Below are positions 44,722-58,768 of a stretch of 64,000 nt of DNA, piece by piece. Both the position numbers and the translations under genes were made by a program. Within the stretch, counting starts at the first letter, position 1, and each line of letters opens with the position of its first letter. This stretch comes from Helianthus annuus (taxonomy: Eukaryota; Streptophyta; Magnoliopsida; Asterales; Asteraceae). Location of the stretch: positions 89,222,753 through 89,286,752 of the forward strand of contig NC_035448.2 of the NCBI RefSeq assembly GCF_002127325.2, read 5' to 3'. A model generated the notes under the pieces. That model was not told the origin of the DNA. It saw only the letters and a list, made by a program, of their open reading frames with translations, and did not search any database.

Positions 44722-47700
44722 TGTCACACCCTTGCCGCGTATAACATGCAACCGCGACGGAAACGCGGGGAGTGTTGGGACAGAATTAATTGTTTCACAA
44801 CTATGGCATACAAAGTTATATTTTATTTATTAAACACGAGTGTTACATCGTTTCAAAACAGGAAATAAAGTGTTTATAACATAATTAAACTAGTCTATCT
44901 TCGTTTTATGTCTCTAAGGCACAGGTCCGCCCTAGGATAACATTCATCATCCTAAGCGACAGCTCCTGAAAACACATATGAAAGTAGGTACGTCAGCATA
45001 AAAATGCCTGTGAGATACATAGGTTTTGTGAAAATGGGATTCATGACTTGAGTTTAAAGAAAACGTTTAATAACAGTCAGTCATGAACCTTGTAAATTGT
45101 TTTGTCTTGTAAATCATTTGAAAAACGATAAAACTAGATGATATGTATAGATAAATGTAAGGTTAAACGAATAACCAAGTAAAATGAGTTGTATAAGATA
45201 AGTTGTTGGTAAAAATAATGTCTTGTGAAAAATATGTTATTTGTGTAAAACGTAATATGTCTAAACTGAAATGAGTTAGATAACGCTGCGATATGTAATA
45301 TTATACAAACACTCATATATAGGAAGTACCAGCGGCGTATCCACCATGTTTGTATCGTATTACACACGTTTCGTTACTCAAATCATTTACCCAAACCAAC
45401 CACCATGTAAATTGTTCATGTATAAGTTAATTGTCAAGTGTTATTGTGTAAACCATATCAAAATGTCTATGTTCAATGTAAACCATCAAATGTGTATATA
45501 AATGTCAAAATGTTTATGTTTAATGTAGATCATGTAATATGTACCCAAAATATATCATGTATGGTAAGTGAAATATATCAACTAAACCATATGTAAAATG
45601 CACAAAAACAAGGTATTGAAGTAAAACATGGTTTAAATCAAAGCTATGTTTTGTGGAACAAATGCATGCTATATTGATACAAACATTTATGCGGTATTGT
45701 GAAAATGCATACATCCAAGCCATGAGACTGTGGCGATAAACCCTTAAACAAATTAAAGGTTTATCTAAGTTATGTGTATCGAATTCGATCATTCCTTTCA
45801 TCCAAACCAACCTAGGATGTCCGAAACGGGAGTTGTCAATTCCTATGGTACCACTACCTACTAACGGGCGGCATGATCGGTGTTAATGAATGTACATTGT
45901 ATAATTTAAACAAACCAAATGTCATACCAAAATGTAGGCATGTGATGATTAATTGTACTAAGTACGCACACAATGGGCATACATAGCATAAAATGTAGTG
46001 TAAAATGATGTACTAAGTACGCACACAATAGGCATACATAGCATAAAAGTCATATAAATCAATGTGCTAGCATGCTCAGTCAACATACATAGCAGAAAAG
46101 GGTAACGTAAAACAATGTGCTTAATATGCTAAGTAAACATATGTAGCAGAATAATGTATTGTAAATCATGTACTAATCAGTGTACTAAAGAACATAGCAA
46201 GTATATGATGTGAAAACAGGAAAGCATGAAAGTAACAAGTAGGCGCATGTGTTTCACCCCAAAACAGTTTGGAAAACAGTAAAAGAGGGGTTCAATGTAC
46301 TCACCTGAGATTGCTTTGTAGTTCTTGTATAATAATCACACAATGCTAGAGATCACGGAATATCAAACGGCACCTAATAGGTAGCTATATTAATATACCG
46401 GACCAAAATCGGAAGGATCGGATAGTATGCGGGTTCGTAAACCAAACGAGTATGGAGACTCGTGTAATATGGTTTAACAAAGCCTACATACTAAAATGAA
46501 ACCTAACCTAAGCGCTTACGACCCATTACGACCCGTTAAGGTAGCTTATGCTACCTTAACGCGTCGTTCGCGTAAAACGCATTTGGAACGCCTAACATCG
46601 TGACCATAAGGTATAACCTCAGAAGGTTACAACTATGGTCACCTAATGTGTTTGGTCGGATCCTAATGATCGACCAAATGGGTCGGGTTCGAAAGTGTAA
46701 GCGATTGTTTAGATCGCTTACCTTACGACCCTATATAAGCACTAAACTAAAAGTGACGAGCTAAGCATGTTAGAACATGCTTAACTAAGTTTAGAAAACA
46801 GGTTTGGTATCAAAACAAATGGTTTTGACACCCACGAGTAGCTTGGTTACAAAATACGCAAGAATGCGCATTTTGGCCGAAACTACGACTCGTCACTGAG
46901 CCTAGATAACGTAGTAATCAGTAGGTATAGTCGCTAGGGACTATAACCATCGTGATCATGCTCACGTTATGAAGTTCCAACGAACTTCGTGTTGACCATA
47001 GGCTGGTCAACGTAGAAAGTCAAAGAAAACTTTGACTTTCGGACTTGAAAAGCAAATAAAACAACGAAAGAACACTTACGAAGGGTTCCCGAAAGCTAAT
47101 CTCGATCCAGGAGCTCAGGTATTGAGCAAAGGCCTCAACTTAGAGCTTTGGATCAGATTTTGTGGGTTTTAACCAAAAGGGGGGGGGTATTTATAGGAAA
47201 AGCAAGACCGTTAGGATCGTTTCTTGAATAACGTGCCACGATCTAAGCCGTACACTTGTCGCAAAGTTGTGGTAGCTTATTTTGCCCCCACCATAGGAAT
47301 TTGACACGTGTCGTTGCCCTTTGGGTGATCGAAAGGCCATTGCAAGTGGATTAGAAAACATTGAATCTGGTTTGTTTGTCTGATGCGGCCCGCGTTAGGA
47401 TGCACACAAAACTCAGGCGGGCCGCCTGGCCTTGTCTGATCAGCACAAACTTTCAGAATTTACAGTTTAGGTCCCTGTTGCATATTTAAGCCATTTTCAA
47501 CACTTCTAAGGCCCGTAAAGCCAACTTTAAGGCCCTAAAATGATGCCTAAACATTGTGGACATGAAACATGCTCAAAAATATTCCGGATGTCAGTTCGTT
47601 TGGTCGTACGAACGCGATGTTCTCTTAATTACGACGGAATGCGCATAAGTGCGAAAAACGATCCAAATGTCGCGACGAATGGGTTTTTCTCATGCCAAAA

Positions 47701-47888
47701 ACTAAGGCATACATAAATTTTTGGATCTCCGGATGTATCCAGAACGTAAGTTATGCGCGAAAGTGCAAACTTGTGCACTTTTTGACACTTTTAGCCCCTG
47801 AATGATCCAAAAGTTTGTTTTAGCATACCAAACCCCTCAAAGTTTGATAATTGAACTGTTCATAATGATTTCGAGCACAAATGTTACA
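44722..47888 (-). repeat. Gypsy-1 5' LTR, with internal deletion
   Basis: It is 3167 bp and collinear with 35998-39553, apart from a deletion of about 370 bp that corresponds to 39138-39507, close to its outer end, and a few small indels. The TATA-like box is at about 47185-47198. The deletion removes the start of the transcription-control end of this LTR. Confidence 0.9.
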
Positions 47889-47893
47889 TATAA

Positions 47894-48475
47894 TATTACT
47901 GAAAACAAAACGTTCTCTAATGTGGTCTGTTTGGATTAAATTAAGCACCAGCAAAATCAGAAGGAAGATCAACAACATCTCAACAAAATCTATAGTTATT
48001 TGCAACAGATCTAAAAGATAGTTGAACTGAAATTTCAGAAATGTAGAGTTTAACATTACCATGTGCACGGGGTACTTGTTATAACCTCTGAATTTTCAAC
48101 ATGTTATGATCGAGTAACATGTACGTTCTTCAGTTCCCTACACGATTAAACCGTATAAAAGTAAGAAAACAAAAAGCTTATGAAAAAACAAAACTGGAAA
48201 TCTCGTCACAATAATAATAGCAAACAAGATTGAAGGTTTACCCTGAGATCACGTCGCCTCTTTTCCTCTAACATTGTTAATGATCGTTACAAGTTAGGGT
48301 TGTGTATGGCGGCACTGGCTGATAAAGATACGTCTGTCGAATTATTGAAAACTAGGTTTTTATGGTTGTGCGTGGGTACGGGTAAGGTGTGAAATTTACT
48401 ATTCTACCCCCTCCATTTTACATTTTGTTTTAGTCTTGTTCATCACTTACCCCTTAAATTTGTGGATTTTCATTA

Positions 48476-48530
<55 letters not shown>
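47894..48530 (-). repeat. Duplicated unit, copy B, right part
   Basis: It matches 31602-32330 of copy A, including the short first-exon-like frame near 48250-48290, and ends in a (TA)n(TG)n microsatellite at 48475-48530. Confidence 0.88.
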
Positions 48531-48534
<4 letters not shown>

Positions 48535-51500
48535 ACACCCTGGCTTTGCGGAAGCGTGGTTAATTTGGTGTGACTTCTTAATACCATAGCTTAATCATAA
48601 CAAAGCTATATGAAGTAAAAACATGCAAGATCATCCATTAAATTTTTAAAAACCAAATACAATACAATTGTCTTTAACGGGAAAATACCCTAGCAACCAT
48701 AACATTATTCAACAAACAAACAAAACATAAATATGGTTTAAAGACTGTGACTTGTCCAGGAAAGACTCACATTCCCTAAACCCCGGATGACCTCGGAAAC
48801 TAGTGCAGCGGGAAAACGTGCCATACCGTGCCAGATCTTTAATTCCCTGAAATACATGTAAGTTGAAAAATCAACAATAATGTTGAGCGAGTTCATGCGA
48901 AAGTGAGTAAATAAACCTTTGTATTTATCAAAAATCCTGGTATGTAGCAAATAAGGAAAAAAGAGATCACCAATGGTTTGCAAGGCCATTGATACGTGTG
49001 AAGTGCAAGTAGGAAGACTCAACCCTTGCGATTTTGCGTCGGGGCACAAAGTCACCCCGAGGTCCGTTATGCTGGACCTGGGGTTGGGCTCGCTACACCC
49101 AGATAGATCTACCGCTTACGTCCCTCGGTCCTACCATGAGGATTAATGGCCTCCAGTTCCCGCCTACCCACTCACATGATCTAAGTAGTAACCCTCCTTA
49201 CGCTAACCATACCATGTAAAAAGTACTCATAATCATAGTAACATGTATTTCACCCCCCGCAGTTTAGAAAACTGAAAACAGTTAAGAGAAAAGGGGGACA
49301 TGAACTCACAGTCGGTGCGTCTCTACCAAGTACTCCAAATCAGGCAGCTGAGCAACGACCTACATGTGCTAATTCTATTAGACGGACGGCCGTGCCTTAG
49401 CTTTACAGTTTAAGTTTTTGGGAAATAGTTAGACAACTATTCCGTGTTTACTTTTCGTATATACTTGGTAGTTAATCTCCTTCCCAAGGATGGGGGATTT
49501 AATACATGTGCGTTCGAATTATATCATTAAGTCTCACTTAATATATATTTATTTCTAATTCCAAAATATAAACATTTTTCTCAAAAATATTATATTTTTA
49601 CTTCACAATATTTTCCCAAAAATAATACGTTGATAAGATACGCGTTCATAAATATTTCTGTAAAATGCGTAAGTTACGTTTTATCATTCGAGTGGTAATA
49701 AATATTACCAGTGTAACTTATATAATTATCGTAGAGGCGTTCGTATTATTTTGGATCTGTTAACGTTCGTAAATATTATTTTTACTCTAAAAATAATATT
49801 TGTGTATTTTTACAAAATAATCATAAACAGTGTGGTGAAAATATATTTACTAAATATATATATTTATCACGTTTAGTTTTTGTGAAAATCCCACCTCCGA
49901 TATTTGTAAATAAAGTCGTGGCGAAACTTATATTTCGAAAACATGTCAAAAGTATTTCTAACACTTATAGTGAAAATATTTCTAAGTGTTAGGTTTTTAG
50001 AAAAATTTTGCCAGAGTTTCCTCTGTAACTGGAGGTGGCCACGCTTTCAAGCGTATCATTTTCTTTTACTAAATCAATTTCAACGACTTCTTTAGTCAAT
50101 CAAACAATTTCTGACACAACAAACTAGTCGACAAGTATGTAAATCGCATAATTACATGAACTTGTAGTTTTTCCGAAACTATAGTGTAAATCCCATTATA
50201 TTTTGTGGATCTTTATATAAAGTAATGTGATCTCGTAAAAACCTCGTTTTTAGAGTAATTCCATCTTTACAACTTCTCGTCATCTTTTACAAAGTTTGTT
50301 ATTTTGTCGAAACTTTTCATTTCACTAGTGTTCACACACTTGTGGTTTATAAAAATCATGCTTGTTAGTGTAAGATCCATTTTTAGAAAACACGATTTCT
50401 TTGACACTTGGTCTTTCGAAAATACCACTTGCAGATACGTAGATCTGCTAGTTTTAAACACTATTTCTTAAGTAAAATACTTTTACACAAATTCATGGTT
50501 CGCGTGTGGTAGAGTTTCACCTTTTAACCCTTGTCTCATTCAAAACAAGCTTATGTCAAGATCCATGACCTTAACCAAACCGGGTTAAATGATGATCCGA
50601 GCTACCACAACATAGATCGGGTCTAAATAATCACAACTTTCAATTACTACATCATTTACACAACTAGCGAGCTTTTAACCAACATTATTCATGTTTTTAG
50701 TAGACTTTTGTGCTTCAAATTGCAAGTTTCCGAATTTTAACCGTTACATAACATATTAACCACTTTAGAATAGTTCAAGAGAGTGTTTTAAGCATTATAC
50801 CTCTAGCTCGAGGCTAGGGAAGAATCTATGCGAAAAATGCATGGATAAAAGCTAGAGAAAGTGGTCCTTCGAACTCCGAGTGCACCAAGCTTCCTATTAC
50901 GTGATCCTTGAAGCTTGTACAACCTTAGAATGGAATGATCAAGACTCGAAAATGGTTGTAGTGGGGAAGGGGGTTTCGGCCGAGACTTGGAGCAAGAGGG
51001 AGAGAGTAAATTTTGTGGTGTTGAGTGTGAGAAATCATATGTGCAAATGGTGTGTTTTATAGACAAACTTATGTTCTTAATCCAATGGTTATTGTGTCTT
51101 AAAGATATTAGACACAAATAAATAAAATAATCTAAATTGTACAAGAGGTGTCCCCCTCTAGTTACATGGTGACCGATCGGCCCAAGGGGGGGAGGGGGGG
51201 CTTGGTTGAATTCTAACCATATGTTAAGTATTTAGTTAGGTTAACTAAGTTAAGTTTAGGGGTTAACTTGGTTAGTTGTGTGTTGTGTTTTAACGCGGGT
51301 GTTAGGGTGTTCAGGGACCCTAACTGGCTCAGAAAAAGACCAATAATATTTATGGCAATATTTTCATGTTCAGGGTATAGTCCGGTTGTTTGGTTGGATA
51401 GTAATCCGTTAAGGTGCTTAACAAAGCCTTTAAGTGTCGTAAATACCATTTTTAGTGACACAACTTATTCCTGACACTTTGGAAAGTGTCTAGTAATATT

Positions 51501-51960
51501 TTTCTCATGTTTTGGCACTTTATTAGCTAGCCAGAAGCTGAAATGTTAATTAAAGTGCTGTGTTTTGTGCTCAGTGTATGTTTTAGGCACATCCAGTCAT
51601 CGTAACTTATTCCTAGAGACGCGGTTCTACAACCCTTGTATCCCTACACTCACTATGGGTGTAGTAAAATAATTCTGGCTCATGCAGGCCTTAGAGGCAG
51701 TATCTGCCTGATGCTGGCTTTGTCAGCATGTTCAATAGGTTATCCGTTCATAGTGCTACTGTGCTTTTGTGCATCATGTTTGTCACTAGAGTTCAGCATG
51801 TAAATAATGTAGTGACGGTATGTAAAGTATGATGCAGGAATATACAAGTATCAGAAATCAAGTAGTAGTTCATCAGTAATTTCAAGTAAGCACAGTAATT
51901 AAGCAGCAATTAATTATTAATTAAACCGTACGGATACCTGGTTTAGAGAGGGTTGTCACA
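48531..51960 (-). repeat. Gypsy-2 3' LTR
   Basis: It is 3430 bp and begins TGTGACAACC and ends GGGTGTGACA on the element strand. The open frames at 48738-49055 and 49034-49219 recur identically placed in the other LTR and look non-coding. It carries the empty LINE-2 site near 49522-49540. Confidence 0.92.
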
Positions 51961-51974
51961 TTCTCCCCCCGTTA
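51961..51974 (-). promoter_or_regulatory. Gypsy-2 polypurine tract
   Basis: The reverse complement reads AACGGGGGGAGAA, directly next to the 3' LTR. Confidence 0.88.
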
Positions 51975-51994
51975 GAAAAATTTCGTCCCGAAAT

Positions 51995-54900
51995 TTAAGT
52001 TCTGCTTGTAGAAGCAGGGTTCTTGGGAAATAGATGGGGGTATTTTTCTTTCATTCGGTCCTCACGCTCCCAGGTGAATTCAGGACCATGGCGGGCATTC
52101 CAACGAACTTTGACGAGCTTGACACTGCTCCGGCGGGTCTTGTTCACTTTCCAATCCGTGACCTCAACAGGTTCTTCAACGAAGTGGAGCGTGTCATCAA
52201 CCTGAATTTCGTCGGTAGGAATGACAACGGTATCTTGTGTTGGACTTTTCTTCAGATTGGATACATGAAATGTATCGTGAACAACATTTAGCTCAGCAGG
52301 TAAGTCCAGCTTGTAAGCTACGGTCCCGATTCTTTCCAAAATCCTGAACGGACCAATATATCGCGGATTTAACTTTCCACGCTTCCCAAAGCGTGCCACA
52401 CCCTTCCATGGTGATACCTTCAACAAAACCATATCACCAACCTCAAACTCTAGAGGTTTCCTGCTTCGATCCGCGTAGGCTTTCTGCCGGTCACGAGCCG
52501 CACTGATGCGATCTCGTATCTGTGCAATCTTATCAGTGGTTTCCTGGACTACATCTGGGCCAACCAACTGTCTATCACCGGCGTCAGACCAACAGAGCGG
52601 TGACCTGCACTTGCGCCCATACAAAGCTTCGAATGGCGCGGCACCAATACTGGTGTGGTAGCTGTTGTTGTATGAAAACTCAACCAGAGGCAAATGCTTA
52701 TCCCAGCTACCGCCCAAATCCATCACACATGCTCTCAGCATATCTTCCAGGGTCTGTATCGTCCGTTCGCTTTGACCGTCGGTCTGCGGGTGAAATGCGG
52801 TGCTCATGTTCAATTGCGAGCCAAAAGCTTCTTGGAAGGATTGCCATATCCTTGACACGAACCTTCCATCTCTATCGGAGATAATCGAGAGAGGTACTCC
52901 ATGGCGTGTAACAATTTCTCTCATGTAAATTTCGGCCAACTTGCTCGTATTATCCTTCTCTCGGATAGGTAAGAAGTGTGCTGACTTCGTCAATCGATCC
53001 ACTATTACCCAGATGGTGTCATGGCCCCTTGGCGTTCTTGGCAATTTTGTAATAAAATCCATGGAGATTTGTTCCCACTTCCACTTGGGAATCTCTGGTT
53101 GTTGCAGAAGTCCTGAAGGCTTCTGGTATTCCGCTTTAACCTTAGCGCAAGTTAAACATTTGCTCACATAAACAGCCACATCGCCTTTCATCCTAGGCCA
53201 CCAATAATAATCTTTAAGATCCTGGTACATCTTATCCGCTCCAGGGTGGATAGAGTACCGCGACTTGTGAGCTTCATCGAAAATAACCTTTCTTAAGCCT
53301 CCAAACAAAGGAACCCAAATTCTTTTCTCAAAACATAACGTTCCTTCCCTGTTTGGTACCAATAGCTTTTCCATCCCACGGAGATACTCTTCTCCAAGGT
53401 TTCTTTCCTTGAGAGCTTCTCTCTGCGCGTCACGAATGCGCAGAGGAAAATCGGTTCGAATAACCATCTCCAAAGCTCTAACCCTTATGGGCTTGATCCT
53501 CCCTTTTCGACTTAGGGCATCGGCGACCACATTCGCCTTCCCTGGATGATACTTTATCTCGCAGTCGTAGTCATTCAATAGCTCTACCCATCGTCTTTGC
53601 CTCATATTCACCTCCTTCTGGTTGAATATGTGCTGGAGGCTCTTGTGATCTGTGAAGATTGTACATTTCGTACCATAAAGGTAGTGTCTCCAGATCTTTA
53701 AAGCAAAAACCACTGCGCCAAGTTCCAAATCGTGTGTGGTATAGTTCTTTTCATGTACCTTCAGTTGGCGTGACGCGTAGGCAATAACCTTTTGGCATTG
53801 CATCAACACACAACCCAATCCTTGACGCGATGCGTCGCAGTATACCACAAAATCATCTGTACCCTCTGTTAGGGCTAAGATTGGCGCGTTGCAAAGCTTA
53901 TCTTTCAATACCTGAAACGCTTCTTCCTGTTTGATTCCCCAATCAAACTTCTTGTCCTTCTGAGTGAGGAGCGTCAATGGTTGAGCGATCTTTGAAAAAT
54001 TCTCAATGAATCTTCGGTAATAGCCAGCCAAACCCAAGAATTGCCGAATCTCGGTTGGCGTCTTTGGCATTTCCCAATCCTTGATCGCCTCGATCTTGGT
54101 TGGATCCACGTGGATTCCATCTCCATTTACCACGTGCCCAAGGAATTGCACTTCTCGTAGCCAAAACTCGCACTTAGAGAACTTGGCATACAACTGTTCT
54201 TTCTTCAGCAGCTCTAAAATGCTCTTAAGTGCTGCTCGTGCTCAGCCTTCGTCTTTGAATAAATCAAAATATCATCGATGAATACAATCACGAACTTATC
54301 CAAGTACGGCTTGCAAACCCGATTCATCAAGTCCATGAACACTGCAGGTGCGTTTGTCAGACCAAACGGCATAACAAGAAACTCGTAGTGCCCATAACGG
54401 GTTCTGAAGGTTGTCTTCGGGATACTCTCCTCTTGTATCCTTAGCTGATGGTAACCAGATCGCAAATCGATCTTCGAATAGAAGCTTGAACCTTGAAGTT
54501 GGTCGAACAGATCATCAATCCTTGGCAGAGGATACCTATTCTTGATCGTCAGCTTGTTCAACTCTCTGTAGTCAATGCACATACGGAAACTACCGTCCTT
54601 CTTCTTGACAAACAAAATTGGAGCTCCCCAAGGCGAGAAGCTCGGTCGGATAAATCCCTTGTCTAGCAACTCTTGAAGTTGTGTCGACAATTCTTGCATC
54701 TCAGACGGAGCAAGTCTGTAAGGAGCCTTAGCCACAGGCGCGGCGCCTGGAACTAAGTCAATGCGGAATTCCACTTGCCTTTGGGGCGGCAATCCAGGCA
54801 AATCTTCTGGGAAGACTTCTGGGTACTCCCTCACGACAGGGATGTCTTCGATCTTCGGTTCTTCAGCTTTCTTATCCACAATGTGTGCCAGAAAAGCAAC

Positions 54901-56607
54901 ACAACCTTTCTGCAAACACTTTCTTGCCTTCAGGCAGCTAATAATTCTTAACGGCGTCTCACGCTTCTCTCCGTGAACAACAATGGTCTCACCATCTTCA
55001 GTCGGGATACGAACGACCTTCTCATGGCAAACTATCTCAGCCTTGTTACTTGATAACCAATCCATTCCTACTACCACGTCGAAGCTTCCTAACTGGACTG
55101 GTAGTAGATCTAGAGCGAACTCATGCTCTCCCAGTTCGATTACGCAACCTCGAATCACCTCATTAGCTTCTACTAACTTCCCATTCGCCAATTCGATCGA
55201 GTACGGAATATCTAACTTACTAGCGGCTAAACCAAGCATATTCTTAAATTCTAACGACACGAAGCTAAAATCGGCGCCAGTGTCAAATAAAACGGATGCA
55301 TAGCGTTGGTTTACAGGGAACGTACCAGTGACAACATTGGGATCCTGGCGCGCTTCCCTTGCTTCTATGTTGAAGACCCTTCCGCGGGCTTGGATTAATT
55401 CTGGGCAATTCTTCTTGTAGTGCCCAAGATCACCACAGTTGAAACATCCGGGTCTCTGCCCATTTCCACCACCGTTTCCAACTTGATTGTTTCTCTGGTT
55501 ACGATTTATGGTGCCCGCTTGGTTTGCATTGTTGACCCGATTCCCATCACCTCCATTGTTTCCTTGTGGGCGATTCCCAATACCACCACGATTATTTCTA
55601 TTCCCAAATCCTCCTTGGCCTCCCCGGCCAGCACTAGCCCAACAAGAGTCCTTCAAGTGACCAGTCTTTCCACAAGCTTCACATACTTTTGGCCCGCATC
55701 AACCAGAATGATGGCGTTGGCAAGAGTTACACTTGGGATGTGCACCCATATATCCCTTACCTTTCCTCCTACCACCAGCTGTATCCTGAGCTGGCGCGTT
55801 TTGCTCTCCTTTCTTAACCACCACCCCGGTGCCCTGCTTGAAGTTTGAAAACTTCCGCTTGTTCCCTCCTGATGACTCCACATGAGTCTCTTTCTTCTTT
55901 GGCTCAACTTCATCAAACTTGTTCCAACGAATTGCCTCCTCTGTGAGAGCCACGCTCAAATCAATGGCTTCAGTGATAGTTGCAGGTTTGGAGGAGGTCA
56001 CCATGCTTATGATTTGATGAGCTAATCCCCAAATGAAACGCTCAATTCTCTTGAACTCAGGAGTGACCATGTAGGGTACCACGTGCGACAAATCGTGGAA
56101 TCTCTGAACAAACTCTGCAAACTTTGGGCCTTCCATTTTCAAATGCCAGAACTCGGTCTCCAATCTCTGGATTTCAGCGCGGGAACAGTACTTTTTGCGC
56201 ATGAGTTCCTTCAGTTCGGTCCAGGTCAGCGCGTAGGCAGCAGCTTCGCCAAGTGTCTGTACTTGCAAATTCCACCAGGATAGGGCTCCATCCAAAAATA
56301 GCCCAGAGATATAGGTGACTTGCTGATCCGGTGCGCATTTTCTCATGCGAATAACAGATTCAGTTTTCTCAGCCCAGCGGACAAAGGTGACAGCACCTCC
56401 TGTGCCATCAAAGTTTACGGGCTTGCAGTCCAAGAACTGTTTGTAGGTGCACCCATGAGGTGGATTGTTGTTGTTGCCAGTGTTGCCAGAGTTGCTTCCA
56501 CTCATTCCTCCTTGAGAGGCAGCATATTGAGCAATAGCAGCAGCAATGACTTGCTGTAGTTCGGCCTGTGTCGTAGGCATTTGCTGTTGTTGACGTCTTG
56601 GCGGCAT
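51995..56607 (-). pseudogene. Gypsy-2 gag-pol polyprotein
   Basis: The start is ATG 56607. Gag has SWWNLQVQTLG and KYCSRAEIQRLETEF. A TGA at about 55696-55698 falls before the first zinc knuckle [14 protein letters not shown]; the frame then continues in phase with the second knuckle [14 protein letters not shown], protease DTGADFS and RT (FIDD at about 54268-54279). A one-base deletion near 54217 shifts the frame, after which 54193-51995 is open for 732 codons. That part covers the rest of the RT, RNase H, integrase (HHCC-type domain, [22 protein letters not shown]) and the chromodomain-like end [10 protein letters not shown]. With one stop and one frameshift, this is the least damaged gypsy pol here. 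Confidence 0.94.
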
Positions 56608-57057
56608 CTTCTAAAGATGTGTTTACGTCGGTCAGGCCATAGTAAAGCGTACGTATATAGTAATAGTAATAGCACATAACATCTCATGTTATCAATATAT
56701 CACAAATACTAATCACACAACATCCCATGTCACAAATATTATACACACAACATCCCATGTCATAAAAATATAAATAAGCAATCAAGCGAATCAAATATGA
56801 TGAGAATACTGCGATTGCTATATATCGAGACCACGTAGTAAGTGTATCAGTACATCACTGTGTCATACAATCATCAATCAACTAGGGGCTACATCACCCC
56901 TGTCCAAAAACTATATCAGGTCAGTGTCAAATACATCAAATACATCAAATATATGTCAACAAAAGTCAGAATCATCATGTAGTCTCCAAAAATGCTGTGT
57001 AGTCAAAAGCAATCGCGGTCCTCTCACCAACGTCTACCCAAACAGTACTGATGAGCT
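56608..57057 (-). other. Spacer between Gypsy-2 upstream ORF and gag
   Basis: About 450 bp, AT-rich, with ACATCCCATGT or ACATCTCATGT repeated three times near 56680-56760 (ATAACATCTCATGTT, ACAACATCCCATGTC). No ORF on the element strand reaches across. Confidence 0.6.
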
Positions 57058-58706
57058 CTATACAGATGGCAGTGGAGGAGGGGGAAAGTGAGTGTAAAAC
57101 AAACGGCGTAACTGGAGCCAGTCCTCCTCCATGGCTCTCTGAGTACGGATGAATGAAGCGACCTGCTGCTCTAAAGCAAAGAGGCGTGCAGCATAGTCTG
57201 GGGGTACCGGTCGATAAGGCTGCAAAGGAGAGTGTGTCTGACCGTGACACTGGCATGGTGGCAGCTGAGCTCTCTCAAGCTCCTGGATGCGCTGCGTGTG
57301 TGTCTCGTGCTGAAAAATGAAAGACATCAAAACGTCCTCTATGGTGTGTCCCACATGGAATGGATGGTAAGGATCAGTAGGTGGCATGACAGGCGGTGAC
57401 GGCCAAAGGAATGGCGTACTGGTGGGATCAAAAGGTGCCACATGAAAAGGAGAGACAGGGGGTACAACAGGTGGAAACTGTGGCATGACAGGAACAGATG
57501 TCGGTATATGCCCAAAGGGATGGGCCGACGAACCCTCTCCAGGTCTCGCTGGAGGTACAAACTGAGGAACCTGAAAAGAGAAATCAACATGTCGTGTATC
57601 AGTGTGGTGTGGGGGAATAGGTGGAACATCCTCATCAGCAGGAATCCACCCGTGCTGTGCGTGCTCGTCCGGTGGATCCATGTGTGCCGCGAACAGTGCA
57701 TGCTCGGGCTCTAGTGGTACGGGATCAGGTGGGGGAGCAACAATAGGGTGAACGGGTGCAATGTGATCGACAGGATGGTCAACAGGTATATCAGCAATAA
57801 GAGGTGGATCGACATGATCGGCAGCAATCACATGTTCACCCTCCAGATGATCATCGACAGGCGGGTCAGCTAGAACAGGCTCAACAGGGATGCCAGCATG
57901 TACGGGGTCATGCTCAGGCATAGGGTCTAGAGCAGCTGCCTGCTCAGGAGCCAAGGCAGGCTCAGGGTCATCAAAAGCCATCTCGAAATCGAACTCGGGG
58001 TCAATAGGATCGACCGGGTCAGCTGGATCCTCCATGGGCTGATCCATCGGTATGAACTCTATATCATGATCCGGGTCGAATCCCGGAGGAAAGATAGGAT
58101 CAGAATCCTCTATGTCATCATGGTCAAACGCAAAGCTGGGAATATGAGCAACAGAGGATGCCTGGTCGGGGTCCGAACCATGCGAAAAGTGTTGTGCGCT
58201 CAAAGGGTGGGAAGGTGCGGATGCCACAGACTCAAAGGAGTCTAGGACCGGAGAATGCGCAGGCGAATTCTCGGTGGGAGCATCAGCGATCATCAGAAGA
58301 TCGCCAGCAGGAAGTAGGGCCGCGTCCTAGATCTCATCCTCTAGAAGATCATCATCCTCTATGGGCTCATCATCATACAGGTCAATATCGCCGTCAGCCT
58401 CGGCGTCAAGAAGTAAATCATAGCTGGATAAACGGCTAAGGGTATAGGAGCCGGAATCTCTACTAATGGTAGGTACTCAACGGGAGGGCCATCTGCAGGC
58501 TCATCAGCACCCTCAGGTAGTGCGAAGGGCTGAAAATCGTCCTCGTCAGTGCTGGTGTAGTCAGAAGTGTGCACCTCGTGCTCTGAGGATGGGAGGTCAT
58601 CAGATACTACAGGTATAGGTCCGGTGGTGTCCGAATCGCATACGCATAAACATGTCGCATGGCACAGGCGATTCATGATGTCAGTAACATAAACACAATT
58701 ATGCAC
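57058..58706 (-). pseudogene. Gypsy-2 upstream ORF: Pro/Asp/His-rich protein
   Basis: On the element strand, between primer site and gag, a reading frame starts near 58706 and reaches 57058 after two lesions: a frameshift near 58420-58440 and a TAG at about 58328-58330. The last 411 codons (58293-57058) are open. The protein is strongly acidic at first (TSDYTSTDEDDFQPFALPEG). It is then dominated by D-P-V-D, P-E-H and H-P-type repeats, and ends with a short helical segment (RLFALEQQVASFIRTQRAMEE). I recognise no enzyme motif. Its position suggests an element-encoded accessory protein or a captured low-complexity gene. Confidence 0.65.
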
Positions 58707-58768
58707 AAATAATCAGTCATACAATCAAGTAATCACATAAGTCACCAAGTAAGAAATCACATAATTCT

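Larger units (their letters stand above)
35998..47888 (-). mobile_element. Gypsy-1: Tekay/Del-like Ty3/gypsy retrotransposon
   Basis: It is 11,891 bp with LTRs at 35998-39553 and 44722-47888, TSD TATAA, primer site at 44702-44714, purine tract at about 39554-39568 and a gag-pol at 44113-39632. The pol order protease-RT-RNase H-integrase is gypsy. The integrase C-terminus with the [14 protein letters not shown] chromodomain-like end, shared with Gypsy-2, suggests the Tekay/Del chromovirus branch. Two in-frame stops and a C-terminal frameshift make it non-functional. Confidence 0.93.

Noticed and set aside
48738..49219. Frames of 105 and 61 codons, repeated at 59510-59991
   Set aside because: They recur because both are in Gypsy-2 LTRs, have no domain, and overlap on opposite strands.
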